Positions 25,956 to 38,755 of a stretch of DNA of 64,000 bases are shown one piece after another (positions within the stretch are counted from its first letter, which is position 1; every line of letters begins with the position of its first letter). The position numbers were made by a program, and so were the translations under genes. The stretch covers positions 4,426,663-4,490,662 of the forward strand of contig JACAXG010000012.1 of assembly GCA_018881555.1 (NCBI GenBank), given 5' to 3'. This stretch comes from Amblyornis subalaris (lineage: Eukaryota > Chordata > Aves > Passeriformes > Ptilonorhynchidae). A model generated the notes under the pieces. That model was not told where the DNA came from. It saw only the letters and a program-made list of their open reading frames with translations, and ran no database searches.

Positions 25956-28900
25956 CAGAAACAACTAGTTTGGGTTGTATATGTGTTTGTTAGATGGGAA
26001 ATACTTTTGGCACAGAGCTGCACTTCTGCTGTGGTTTGCATCCCCTGTTAAAAAACAGATTGGTACCTCTGAGAGCAGGAAACTTTGGGATCAAAATGTA
26101 CCTCACAGATAGCTTCACAATGAAAACACATTTCTGAGATGGATAATTTTTTTTGCCAACTATTTTTTTTAATTTTAAATCAGACCTGCAAACTAGCTTG
26201 TAAAACAGTGTGTAAAAATTGCCTAACATATTTATACCCATGGGAGATCTGTAGCCGGATTTTTAAAATCAGATTTGAAAATATCTAAGCAGCCATGAGT
26301 GTGATCAAGATTAACTGCAATGTAAAATGACTGCTTTCAGAGAAGAGTGCTGATCAAAGCTCAGCAAGAATAAAAGGTGTGAGCTCTGTTAAGTGATACA
26401 AATCTATTGTGAAAAGACTGGCAATGCTTATGGCTTACGGCTATTTATTTTTTTAAGCTTTTTTCTTTCCTTAAAAACAAACAAATGATATATACACCAG
26501 AATCACAAAAAAATACACCAGCATATTTCAAACCAATGCATTGAGCAGTACCTGGAGTAGAGTCCTGCTTGGTGGGCTCTGGGTCACTGCCATAGGTCCA
26601 TACCAGTGGGGTTCAGGATGGTGTATGAGCTTCTCAGTCCTCCCCCTCCTTCACATGCATGTATCTACCTTCTAATTCACCACCCTAGATTAAGGTGGCT
26701 ATTTCTGGCCTCTTTTCCAGGTATGCCCTTTCCTGTAAGTGTCACATGACTGTGCAGTTTGGTCTGTTTGCCTCCGGAACTGCATTTAGAAAAACTCCAA
26801 CGTTTTTATCAATTGGAGCTACAGCAAAAACTGTCTCAATGCTCACTGGCAGAGCAAGCAACTCCATTTGCTAGTGCTTGAGCTAAGCACTCGCTGACTG
26901 ATAAAGCTGCAGCTGTCTCCTCCCAGCCATGCTGGAATGACCTGATGGACGAGCAAGTCTGACTCNTCGGTTGTCTCCAGTGCTGGCCAAAAGCAGTTTG
27001 AAAATACAGTATATCTTTATTTAACACTAGATCAAAGATCATCTTATGACTTCAGAGAAAGTTAAGTCCCACTTAAAGCCAGGTGGTGCAGGTTTGATTG
27101 CTAAGAGGAAAGATGTTGAAAAACAAATGGATAATGGAGTATTTACTTGAGTTGATGGACTTCTCCGGTCTTAAAAAGCATTTGCTATTGCCCCCATGCA
27201 GCAGTCAAAGATTAGTCCGATATTACTTCAGTTTTCTGAAACACGTTTAAGGTGCTTAATATCGACACAAAAGTTTTAAAGCAAATTAGCAAGCTGTTTT
27301 GTTGGATGTTGTTGTTTGTTTGGGACTTTTTAGTAAATGCCTTTCAAAGTCCTTGTCTTTGTCTTCCCATTACTTGCCTGCTATATAGCAGTCATAAAAT
27401 CTCATAGGAAAAACTGAGCAACCTGATCACTGCTTATGTCAGTGTACCCTAGAAAAGTACCAGTTGTGGCTGGCAGGCTTCTCCAGTCAGTTCTTTTAGA
27501 GAGTCTGCTGTGATCAGGAGGAACTCTAGTCAGAGAAGGAGGAGGAAGATTTCCAGTCCATTTAACCTTTGCACTTTCTGGAGGCATAACAACAGGAGTA
27601 TTTATTACTGCTTTTTGTTTTTAATGGCCTTACTAAAGGCCAGCACCTCCTCAAATGTTTGGTGGGCCCCTAGCCCAGTTGTGAGTAATGAACTGTCCGT
27701 GACAAACTGATGTGAATTGAGCCCACACAGGGCAGTCTGCTATAAACACAAATGCACTGGCTCCCCTTTTGACAGGTATCTTTATCTCTCTCATAGACTC
27801 AGCCAAAGGATCTGCTCCAAAGATCCCAGACTCCAAGACATTCAAAGTCTCCATACAAACACTGCAGTTTAGGGCCATCTTTTAATCACTGGCTGAGGGA
27901 AGAATTAGAGGTGCAACCACAAGATGCAAGGCTGCCACATCAGAAGGGATGATGCTAGAAAACACCTGGGGAAAAGGTTCAGCTGGAAAGAAGAAGTAGC
28001 CTGTTGGGTCCCCCCACCCCTACTAACAGAGGATGTCACTTCTGTTGAGGAGTCCTTCAGTTTCACCATAGTTGCTTCTAGGTTTGTTCTCCTGGTCTCT
28101 CCCATACCATAGTCCCACTGCCAACAAGGCACATGGCCCCCAAGAGGAGATTTCCTGTCATGGGATATTTCCCTTTTCATACAAAAGTACAGGACCAAGT
28201 TGCGCAGCTATAATAATAATTCACTCTGAATCAAGGACTATCCATGAGTTTTTCCAAATTGACCATTCGAAAATTTCGAGATGCTTTCCTTGCTTCGTAT
28301 TGCATCCCTTTTTAAAAAATAATTGAGTTCTATTAGGTACTATGCTTTACCTTTGGGTGGTTTGTTGAACTTAGATTTTCATGTTTTATATAAAAACATA
28401 ATTCTTCCTGTGGGTGCTGGGTCACAGTTACATGGCATTAATGGGCTCCGGGAGAGTAATCCTGTGCCCTGGAGCACATTAGGGTTTGCTTTGGGGCTTT
28501 GCTTCATTCTCTCTGTGCTACAGCTTGAATATGTGTTCATTTGTTGTTTGGTTTTACCCCTGTCCCATTGTTTTCGCTGGCTTTTGTTTCTGTTCTGCCA
28601 GGCTGAGAAATTTATTTAGACTTCTTCCGTGCAGAAAGGCAGCCGTATGGAGCCTTGGAGCAGCATTGCCACTGGTTTGCTGATAAATGTTGTGTTCCGC
28701 TAGGGAATGGGCAGAATTGTTCTGATCCTAACTTCGTTGTGTGTTTGAATTGTTGGTGCCAATAGATTTTACTCTTCCTTTTTTCCTTCTTGGGCTTCTT
28801 CTATTCATTTTAAGGATTTGCTCAAAAATTAACATGCTTGGGGCGTCCATACATTTGCACTTTGTTCTGATCTGTATTGTAACTTTCTGTGATCTATGGC

Positions 28901-28994
28901 CCCTGGCATAAGGAACTGGTACGGAAGTGCCTGAAATTGTGGTTTGGCAGCAGATACGGCTTTAGAGCCCCATCCCTCTATTAATCTGCATTAC

Positions 28995-29075
28995 AGACAA
29001 TAGGTCAGATCAGTGCAATTCCACTGGGCTGGAATTCAGTGACCCAAAATATATGCCAGCTGAGAATCTGGCCCA
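28995..29075. repeat. decayed short interspersed repeat (MITE/SINE-like), copy 1
   Basis: The segment ends in CCAGCTGAGAATCTGGCCC and has CAGTGCAATTCCACTGGGC near its start. Both resemble the ends and centre of the palindromic GCCAGATTCT...CTCCATTGAAGTCAATGGAG...AGAATCTGGC elements that are common in reptile and bird genomes. The family assignment is from memory and the copy is heavily mutated. Confidence 0.35.
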
Positions 29076-29149
29076 ATATCTTATTTATAACTAAGATAAA
29101 ATTTGCAGAGAGAGAGAGATATCTTTTATGAGATCCCCTCGATTTATTT

Positions 29150-29173
29150 GGGGGGGAAGTATGGGGGGGTGGG
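29150..29173 (+). other. G-quadruplex-prone motif
   Basis: Two runs of seven G separated by AAGTAT, then T and a further GGG, satisfy the four-G-run pattern with loops of 1-6 bases. The motif follows an AG dinucleotide run at about 29108-29119. No gene is adjacent, so any function is unknown. Confidence 0.5.
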
Positions 29174-32100
29174 AAACAGAACTTTTCGGCATGCAAGACT
29201 CTTTTCAGGGAGAAGTATCTTTAGTATCCTCATCTTCTGAGGATGCCATAGAAATTGTTATTACAGTCTATTTACAGCAAAGAGGTGCATGAAAAAAAGT
29301 GTGAATAATGATGAAGCACTGAGCTTTCTCTCCTGGGTCCTGCACTCTTCCCTGCACTGACCTCCCCTTTTGTCATAGCTGTCTTACCTGAGGAAAAGAA
29401 GACTTGTGGTCATCTCTCCCCAGATCTGACAGTCTCCTGTGCAGCTGACCCTATTTCTTCCTAGAGCTGGTCTGTTTGTTAGGGTTGGTGTGGTAACTGG
29501 CCATGCCCACCTGGGAGTGCTGCTTCTCCCTTCCGTTGAAAGAAGGGAGTGCACAAAACCATCTCACTGGGTTTACATAGGTGGGCTGGGACCTGAGACT
29601 TCACCCTCTCCATCAGGTCCTAGAACAAGTCTTGGTTTGTTGTGCTGTCATGTGTCCAGCACTGCTGTTTGCACCTCACAAGTAACCAGATGCAATTAGA
29701 AAACGTAAATTTTGGAACTATTAACTCAGGACCTTTTCAAAGGGGACTTGAAAGTAAGATGGCCAAGACCATTTGAATGAGTGGGCAGTGCCGGCTCCTC
29801 CTCTGAGGCCTGTATTCAGCAGTGGCACCACAGAGAGCTTTCCCTCAGGACACAGCGAGGTGAGGGCTGCTGCTGCCAGCTCAGTGTGTGTGAACACCAG
29901 CTGTTGGGGTGTGATTTTGGCTGCCAGGACAACTGGAATGACAGAGCCCCTTGAAGCAGAGATGGCAACATTGTCTTTCAATGCTTGTGTGCACCAAGTG
30001 TTCAGAGTCCCATATATAAAGCAGGAATTTCATAAACCTCTTTGAGCAAGGAAACCAATTCCTCAGTTTCCCTCACAGCAAGTGAAATCAATGCCTTTCC
30101 TGGGATCCTCAACAGCCACTGCCGGCAGGTGTTCCAGCTGTGATTCTCTACTGAAGATTCACCACTTGGTCTGTCAGCATGAAAACATCCCCTTCTTCAT
30201 GTTGTCTGACACCCTGGTGGGGTTTACTGCAGAGGCCGTGCTTAGATTTCTTTGCCAAATTGGTTGAGAATGTAGTAGGTGAAATGATGGAGGGAGCTCA
30301 GACTTAAACGTGGGGGGTACAGGGTATAACAGGAGGAATAAATCTTTGTCCCCCCCTTCCCGGCCAGATGCACCATAAGCCTGACAGACTTATGATTTTA
30401 TATGGAGAGCAACATATGCTACAGCTTTTATTTCTCTAACCATTAATCAAAAGGTATTTTGTATAAACAATGTAATTGCCAGCCCTGGCCAGCGTGGGTG
30501 GGCTGACAGAANGGCTTTGCAGTTCTCTACAGCACAGATAATCTTGGCCAGACGCTGGCCCTGGTAGCCAGCAGCAGCTGTAAGGACCATATGCCACATG
30601 GGTGATTGTGCAGGGCTGCATACTGGGCTCCAGCCTTGGTGCTGGCAGGGCAGGCAGAGCCGTGTTTTCAGCTAGCCCAGAGAAATCCTGCTAAGGACCG
30701 AGAATAGTTTCAGCAGAGACAAACCCTCTTGCATATGTCTAGGCTCTTTGCCTTAATGGATTTTAGCCTGGGTTAATGTCTACTCACTTTGTTACGATAC
30801 CAAACCTCTGATTTTTCCTTTCTTAGTTCCGTCGAATGTAAAACTGCAGACAAGACAGCTCAGCACACATTAGTAGGCAGCTTCTTGCCCACACCCCAAA
30901 ATAGGGCAGAAAGCTCAAAAGGCTAAGAGGATTTTCCCTTGGTGCGGTGGGAGGGGGTGATAAGAGCCAAGTGTGGGATGTGGAGGCAGGTGTGATGTTC
31001 TGGCAGCGAAGTGCTTACTGGCAGTGAGCTGGAAGGGAAGTGCTGGGCTGGAAGTCTTTTCATGGATCTTCTGAAAACCAGGCCACAGGTACTTTCTTCC
31101 TCATATAAGTCTGTGAGAGGGGAAGAGCCACGTGGGGCCATGCTGCTTCAGGGATGCTTGAGCACCTTTCTGTGGAGGGCAGTGAGTTTTCAGGCTCTGC
31201 AAGGGTGCCTGCTGTGAGTAGACTGTGCATGGACAGCTTCTGGGGAGTTGGCAGGAGAGGACAGCAAAGCTTCACAGCATCAGAGTTATTTCTTGAAAGG
31301 AAAACATTTTATTGTCCAGTTTTATGCCACTATTTGGTGCTGTAGTAATTTATCTCAAAGGACGGTTTCCAGGCTAATGATGCCAGGTGATGTGAAGCTG
31401 CAGCCAGGCCAGAACTCTGGTGCCAAGGTGGTTTTGAACAGCAGCCAGTGTGAGCCAGAAACGCCAGGATGATAATAAAACAGTGCTTCTGAAGGCACTT
31501 TAAGGAATTAACAATCTATTTTAAATTTAAGAAATCTGACCGTTTTGTAAGGGTAATTTCTAGCCTGCTGGGGCAGATCTACCAAAGAACAAATGCCCTG
31601 GTTCTCTTCTAGAAATACTTATTGATGAATTTAAAATACCAGACTTACAGTAGAATTAATAACATCTGCAGTACAGCAACAAAAATCATGCATCTTTGTT
31701 ATGGATATCTTCATCTGTTGGGAAGGATCCCATCAGCTGCAGATTATCTCTTGACTCCTGTAGTTATCAAAAGCCCATCAGTGGCAAACGAGGCTAATGC
31801 GAAGTGTGAAGAAGAACACCACTAGGTCAGCAATCCTCCCCCTGCCGAATTCTAGCTATTACANGATGTTAGTCTGGTATGGGAGTGACAGTTCTGCTAC
31901 ATTTGATTTCCCTAGAAATCGTAAAAGCAGGGGACAAAGGGAAATTAATTCTGCCATAGAGATTGTTCCAGCACAGTTGTCCTTGCATGTTTTCTGCTTA
32001 CCTTGTGCAACTTTACAGGGTCACAGAAAATGTAAGAGTATACCCAGAGACACTGGCCCCAAGCAGCAAATTTCAGAGCCAAATCTTGATGCCCCAAATT

Positions 32101-35100
32101 TGAGAAGATTCTTAGATCTGGAGATTTGATTTAGTCAGTTCTAGAAGTACTTCAAAACTTGCATAGAAGCTAGCCTTGCATTCCTCACCATCTCAAAACT
32201 TAGCACTGGTTACTTTGTAGTGAAAGCAGATTTATATTTTGCTGGTCTTGGAGTGACTGATTTGTTGAACATCAGAAGATAGAATTTGCTATAATGAATT
32301 GTTGGATTGGTGATCTAACACACGAGGATGCTGTTACTGACAACGTGTGATGATTCAAAGGCAACAAACACATCTTGCTGTGCCATCTCTTAGGAAATAA
32401 TTTCTTCCTGACACTTCTAGTGATCGTCTTACACCATGAAGCATGAGATTTGATTACTGATACTTTAGCATGCATAACTACAAAGGTTGTTATTTTTAAT
32501 GGAGTGGACAGCGTGTCTCGTGAGAGGTATAAACACATCGTGTGTGTTTGAAATACGATTGTAATGATTTGGCTTATTCTAATACAGAAGACTTTGCTCA
32601 ATTTGATTAGCTGATGAAAACACAGCACTGCTCAACAAATCAGCAGGATTCATAGTTAACATTTTTCATGAAGTCTCAGTGTACGGTAGGTAGTTTTCCC
32701 CTCAGTAATATGTCTATCTTGAGCAGTAGCAATTTCTTCTGAGAATGTCAGACTTGGGAACAGCAGTGTGGAGTTGGATGTACCAGAAATGGCAGTTTTG
32801 TATGTCCTGAAGGGAGAATTGGAATGACAGAGCACTGTGATTTGGAGTGATCCATCATTAAGTAATGAATTCTTCATCACTCCTTTCGGCCTTGCGTTCC
32901 ATGGTGGTATTTTTGGCCAACTACCTTGCAAATCAGGAGGACTGGTCTTCTACAAACATCTTCGTGTGCTATTTATAACTGCTTCCTCAAAAGGCTGTAC
33001 CAGTTGAATTCAGCCTTTGATGCTTAGGTGTTTCAGAAGTAGCAGCATGCTAAGATTTTACATGCTGCCTCAGGATTTTTCTAGTTTGCATCTATGTATT
33101 GTACTACTGCTCTGTCTCAGTTTAAAGAACCAGTGAGCACAGATTGACTAATGAGCAGCTTCCATCAGCTTGCTGCATCCTGGCATCAAGTTTTAACTGT
33201 GGTTGACTTCAGTTACCAGCCCTAAGGGCAGTCAGTCAGGAATTAAGTGATGTTGTTGACATCTCCTTAATGCAACTCTTTAAATGTAATTACAGTTGCA
33301 GCAGTTGATCTTCAAGCCAGTTTTGTTATGATGGTGCCCTTTGGTAGATATCTCCATCTCTGGAGATAATCTAAACCCAACCTGGAGGTGACTTATTCTG
33401 AGCTCAAAGGCTGCAAAGGTGTAGCCTATCTCTGGTTGGCTTTTTTATTTAATTCTGAATTTTTGTATGAAATGAAAGAGCTAAAATAACTTCAGAATGG
33501 ACTATGAGCACAAGCTAAACCTCTTTTCTCATATTGTTCATGAATTATTTCACAGTACAGACTGTGTGGGATTTGCTGTTCAGCTGTACTCTCTACACAG
33601 GGTGATAGTAAAGGTGGGGACTCTGGTCACCTTTGGTCTCATACCTGGCTCTGCAGTTTGATTTCCCAGAGTGATCAATTCGAGGTTATTTACAGCCTGA
33701 ATGCTGGATTTACACCCTGTCTGGTGTGGTCTGCACATAAAGCATCCTACTGCTAAAGATAATATTCTCATTGATCTTCAACATAAGGGAAAATTCTTTA
33801 AAATCTGGGTTAATTCCAAGCCCAGAGGGATTTATTTCTCTTTTGGCTCTTCTCAGAAAAATGATCCAAATGGGAAAATCCTACAGTCCTCTCCTGTCTG
33901 CTGTGATTTCAGCCACAAATTTAAAGCTGGCTATGATTCATGGGACCCTTCTCAAGCCCCCTCTTCTGCCTAGCGTATCTTCAAAAGCTTGAAGTATCTG
34001 AATAGATGAAGTTATTACAGAAAAATTAATTAAAAAAAAAAATCACCCTCTGCTTGGTCTTGCTTGCTCTTATCACTGGATGAGGTAGCAAGTAAGGAAG
34101 CTGTTGGCCCACAGCTGAACCTTCTTTAGCTCCTTTTCGGAGCTGAATGTGTGTGGGTCCAATTGTGCTCTTCACCACCAAGATTTCTGGACCTTCAATT
34201 TCAGTGAAACTAAATAGAAGTTACAAGCTGCCTACTCTTAAATATTTATGTCATTTTAAGGGATAGTTTTTTTCTTTCTCTTCCCGTCCTCTCACTTCTT
34301 TTTGATGCCTTTCTTGTTTAGTGCTTTTTGAATCCAGTCTCCACATTTATAGATCCCAGGGGAATATTTTACCCACGTCTGCCTACCCACACCAGCCTTT
34401 CATTTTTACAGAGACCTGTAGCAGTGACTGCATTTACAGTGTAGCAAAACGGAATTAAAAAACAAATTGAATCACACCTCATGGCCACCTCAACTCAATC
34501 CAAACACTGCAAGTATGAGGAATGTAAGTTATTATGCAGAAACCCTTATTTTCTTCAGATATGCAGACCAAATGTTCTGTGTCTGTTTCACCTTTTCTTC
34601 ATTTCACCTTATTTGAAATTAGAGTGACAATGGATATAGAGCATGCCTCTCTGCCTATGTCTGGCAGGATTTCAGTCATCTATGAATTCATATTGCTTTT
34701 TAAATCACTGCTGATACGTGATTCGTTTTACTTCTAGACCATCTAGGAGATACAGAAGATGCATTACACAGTATAATCAATGCAGTGGCCAAGCTCACAT
34801 TGACATGAATTTATCAATGAACTAATGTTACCGAATTAGGAGAATTAGAAAGAGCAAAAATGTAAGATGTCTTGTAACCAGGTTTCTTTTCCAGACTGGA
34901 TGTTGACATCAGGTATTGATTTGTTATGTAAAGTAGGTGAGGAGTAAGGTGACTGGTGATACAATACACTACTTACAATGACATTCTGGGCACTTTTTTT
35001 AGTTGATTTTTAGTGGTCAGTGGGTTTCCCATTGATGGGCCCTGTTCTTTACTCTTGAAAGGAGACTTGTGTGCTTCTGGACCACCAAAGCAATATTGGA

Positions 35101-35645
35101 TGGCAATTATTCTCTCCCGGATAGAGGTGCTGTTGAGAGAGTGCTAATAGGAATCATCTTGCCCTGCTATCACCACTCAAACCTTTCCAGTTCACACCAG
35201 TAAGCATGCTCATGCTTACCACAGCAGCACTAACAACCACAGGTGAAAGACCCCAGCCTTTTGCACCAGAGCAGTGTTTTATAAATCCCTGCCTCTCTGC
35301 CTGCACTCATGTGGTTTAGTGTTTCAGACCGTTTCATTAACCACTCTTTTGATGGCTCCTAAGCTTAGCAATGGGTAAGGCTGCAGCTGCAGTAGGTGTC
35401 TCTGAAATTCTCCCCAATGCAAAGAAATTGTGTAGCAAATCTCCTGCCTCCTTACTACAAAATGCTGCTCCTAATCCCTGGTAAACCAGCTGATTTGCTA
35501 AAAGAATTTCTACTTATTTATGTCTTTCATTATTAGTTGTTCATAATCACTCTAAGCCTACTCTAAGCCTTCCAAACATTCATGCCTCAGCATTTTATTT
35601 GTCCTAGTTCACATTCCCTTTCTATTGGCTTCATTGGGCTGAGTC

Positions 35646-35663
35646 TTTTTTTTTTTTTTTTTT
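35646..35663 (+). repeat. poly(T) run, 18 nt
   Basis: An uninterrupted run of 18 T bases lies in intergenic sequence. No retrocopy or SINE body could be recognised on either side, so it is recorded only as a simple repeat. Confidence 0.9.
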
Positions 35664-36063
35664 GAAAGGCACCTGTTTGGCTTGAACAATATCTTGCAAT
35701 TTAACCGTTTTATTGCTTTCCCCCACACTTTCCTTCCTTCTCTCCCCAAAGAACACCTTGGGGGGTTTTTTTGTGCTCTCCATGATTACATTCAAGTTTC
35801 TTAAATAGCTTCCATGCTGACTCTAAAGCTTTAAATTTCCTTGCCTTAAAGTCTTTTTAGTATCTTCTGCACTTAAGCACAATGTTTCTCTTCTGTGGTG
35901 CTTGTTGATGCCATGAGCTCCTCCCCGGGATACTGAGTTACAGCGTGGCCTTAGTCACAAGGGCCAGGTCCTCCCTGATCTCCTCCTGGTCACCTCTTTC
36001 CTCTGCTCCAGCCTGGCACAGTGCTTAGATTAATGGATTTGATGGAAAACTGTCCTGGGGGGG

Positions 36064-36075
36064 AAAAAAAAAAAA
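36064..36075 (+). repeat. poly(A) run, 12 nt, after a G run
   Basis: A G run directly precedes 12 A bases at 36064-36075. It is a purine-only low-complexity stretch with no associated element recognised. Confidence 0.85.
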
Positions 36076-38664
36076 GAGGGTGTTTTCTGACAGCCTTGGT
36101 GGAAGGCACAAACAGATCCTGATCTCCAGCACCTCATGTGGGACTTGAAGTAGTTCAGTGTTTCTTGCCTGACTCCTCAGACAGAGCTGGGTTTAGTTTC
36201 AGGTCCTGCCTGTACCTGGATGCTACTACAAGATGGATGAAAAGGTGTGGGATCTCCTGATGTACTTGGGAGCAGAACAAAACCTCCTTAGCCAAAATCC
36301 TTATTGCTCTGTAAGAGCTGCAGTTTGACTGTTAGTCTGAGGAGAGCTGGAAGGTCTTGGAATAGGAAATTCTACGAGAACTCTGAGCTGGCAGGAGCAA
36401 CTTCAAGTCTGTCTGCTGGGATCCTGCCACTAATTACCTGCAGCACACTCAGACCACGCTTTTATGGGAGCATAGCAAGTCAGGTGTGAGGATGGCTCTG
36501 ATTAATAAAATCATGAGGTCTCCATCGTTTTGCAGGCAGAATAATTGGGATCAGAAACAACAAAAATGTGATGTGCAGTGGCTTGGTTTTATTTTTCATT
36601 GGTGCTTTTTAATTTTTCTTACTACTAGCCTGTAAGTGATTAAGTTCCAGGGAAAAGCCAAGTATTTTAAATCTCCTTTTGTATTACTCTTACACTTTAA
36701 TTTATTTTTTTGTCTGGATTGGGATTGCACTGAACTAAACTACCTCTAAATCAAAATAACTGGGCACCTGGAAATTTGCACCACTAACTTCCTGAAATGA
36801 TTTTACAGAGTTTGTTTATACCATGCAAAGATGCTACACTAAAACCCTACTGAGTCCGTACTGACCCTGGACACTCACTGGCAGCTGCTTCTCTGGGTCC
36901 TGGCTGTCCATGGTACAAAGGCTACTGGGATCAAGAGAGGCCTTTTCTCAGCAGGTGCCTTGTGCACTGTTCCTTCTCTCTTCATGTGCATCCCTTGGTG
37001 AGCTCAAGGCAGCAGAAGTTGTTTCCAGTCACATAACTAGCAGCACAAAGAGATATTTGGGACACACAGGGAAACGTGCCTCACTGCTCTGCAGTAGGCA
37101 TTTCTGTTTTGCCACCAGGCTTGGTGACTCCAGCTGGCCACAATTCAGGAATGAAATGAGTGGAAATGAGAAGTGGATAACTAATGTCAGGAGAAACTAT
37201 TTTGGAGGGAAAAGCTATGGGTGGATTTTGTAGTTGGATTGGCTCAGTCATGAAGGTGTGTAAGAATTCAGGTGGGATTGCCTGAGTCTGTGGTGGTGGT
37301 GTGCTGCAGGCTTTAGCTGAGCTTCACTGGCGTCAAAGAAAGTCAGCAGGGACTAACAAAGGGAAAAGCCACTTTGGAGTATGTGCATCCACATGGAAGA
37401 GTTTTATTCTGATCCTTTCAAGCCCTCACTTTGCGTGTTTCGGGTGTTTAGAGAATAGCAAGGGCTAATACTTGGAGGTAGGACATGCAAATGAAACATG
37501 GCGGAAGGAGGACACTGGCTCCTTCTCCTCAAAATGCCAAGAGACTCTTGGTGGAAAAGGACAAGCATAACTCCAGGAAATTCAGGATATCTGTCAACTT
37601 GGGAGTGTGGTGGTAAAATCTAAACAAATATTTCAAGGTTCATATTTCTCAGATTTTAAGGCAGCTCTTTTCTAGAGTTCAAGTCTTTCCTATCAAGGAC
37701 TGAANGAAGAAAACACATGTCTGAGCTTTCCAGAGTTCAATCCAAATTGTGCAGCTCCAGCTCAGCTCTGTTTTCCATCTCTCTGCATTGTTACCTTGAA
37801 AATCTCTAGCTCTATTTTTAGTTCTTAGTTTATTTTTTTGCCATTTTCTAGTGCCAGAGCACAAAGTTTTAGCCTTAAACAAATTTTTATAATGGGTTCC
37901 AAAGCCCTCGAACAAGTTATTTGATCGAAAGTACTGCTAGGCCTGACTGGATCTGTGCTAGCAGGGGCTGCAATAATGCATAATGGCAGTGAGTGCTGAC
38001 TGTTCTCTATTACTACCCAAAGAAAATCCAGAGTGTAGGAGAACAGAACTTTAGCAAGTGACAGTTTCTCCATGGACAATGGGACTGTGTTTGCTAGAAG
38101 GATCCCTTGACCATTCTTGCAAGACATAGAAAATAAACTATAGGTTTTTTTGTAATGACTCTTTATCATTGTAGCAAAGCTATGGGGAAAGTCAGGACTA
38201 ATAATGAGTTGAGGTGACTCCCTAGTTGTGTTACATTTCTATACCTGCAGAGTTTATTTAATTGAACCTCTGTGTTTTTATTACCAAACTTTCCAGGCTT
38301 CAACATGATAAGAAGCAGTTCATGGGCAGCACTGTGCTAGGAGAGTTTCTCATATGCTGTCCCTCCTCCTCCACCCCGTCTCTCCAGAGGTGCCTCTGGG
38401 TCGAAGCTGAATTGAAAAGTCATTCAATATAAATGCTTTAGCATGCCTTGGTCCCCCAGATACAGTGGGCAAGGCACCAAACTTCCAGGCATTTTAAGAA
38501 CATCCTGAGGATGGTGTGCCATGGCAACGGCGCTGCTGGCTGCAATCTTGGCTTGCATGCTTTTCTTCAGCAACGCTGCAATTCCTGCTGTACTTTAAAC
38601 AAGAACAGATGCTTTTCTCTAGGCTTCCTTCCATAAATATGGACAAACCGGGTCAAACTCCTTC

Positions 38665-38755
38665 CTCTGCTGCACTGAAGTAAAGCAGAAGTAATTCCAC
38701 TGACAGCCATGAATGTCGCAGTGAAGTTACGTGGGCTGAGGGCAGAATTCAGACT
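38665..38755. repeat. decayed short interspersed repeat (MITE/SINE-like), copy 2
   Basis: The sequence contains CTGCACTGAAGTAAAGCAG, AGTAATTCCACTGA, GTGAAGTTACGTGGGC and GGGCAGAATTCAG in order. The core GTAATTCCACTGA is shared exactly with the copy near 61135. The overall inverted arrangement fits an old palindromic element about 100 bases long. Confidence 0.45.

Noticed and set aside
35646..35663. T18 run as a possible poly(A) tail of a processed pseudogene on the minus strand
   Set aside because: The flanking minus-strand sequence does not resemble a transcript I recognise, and no target-site duplication was found.
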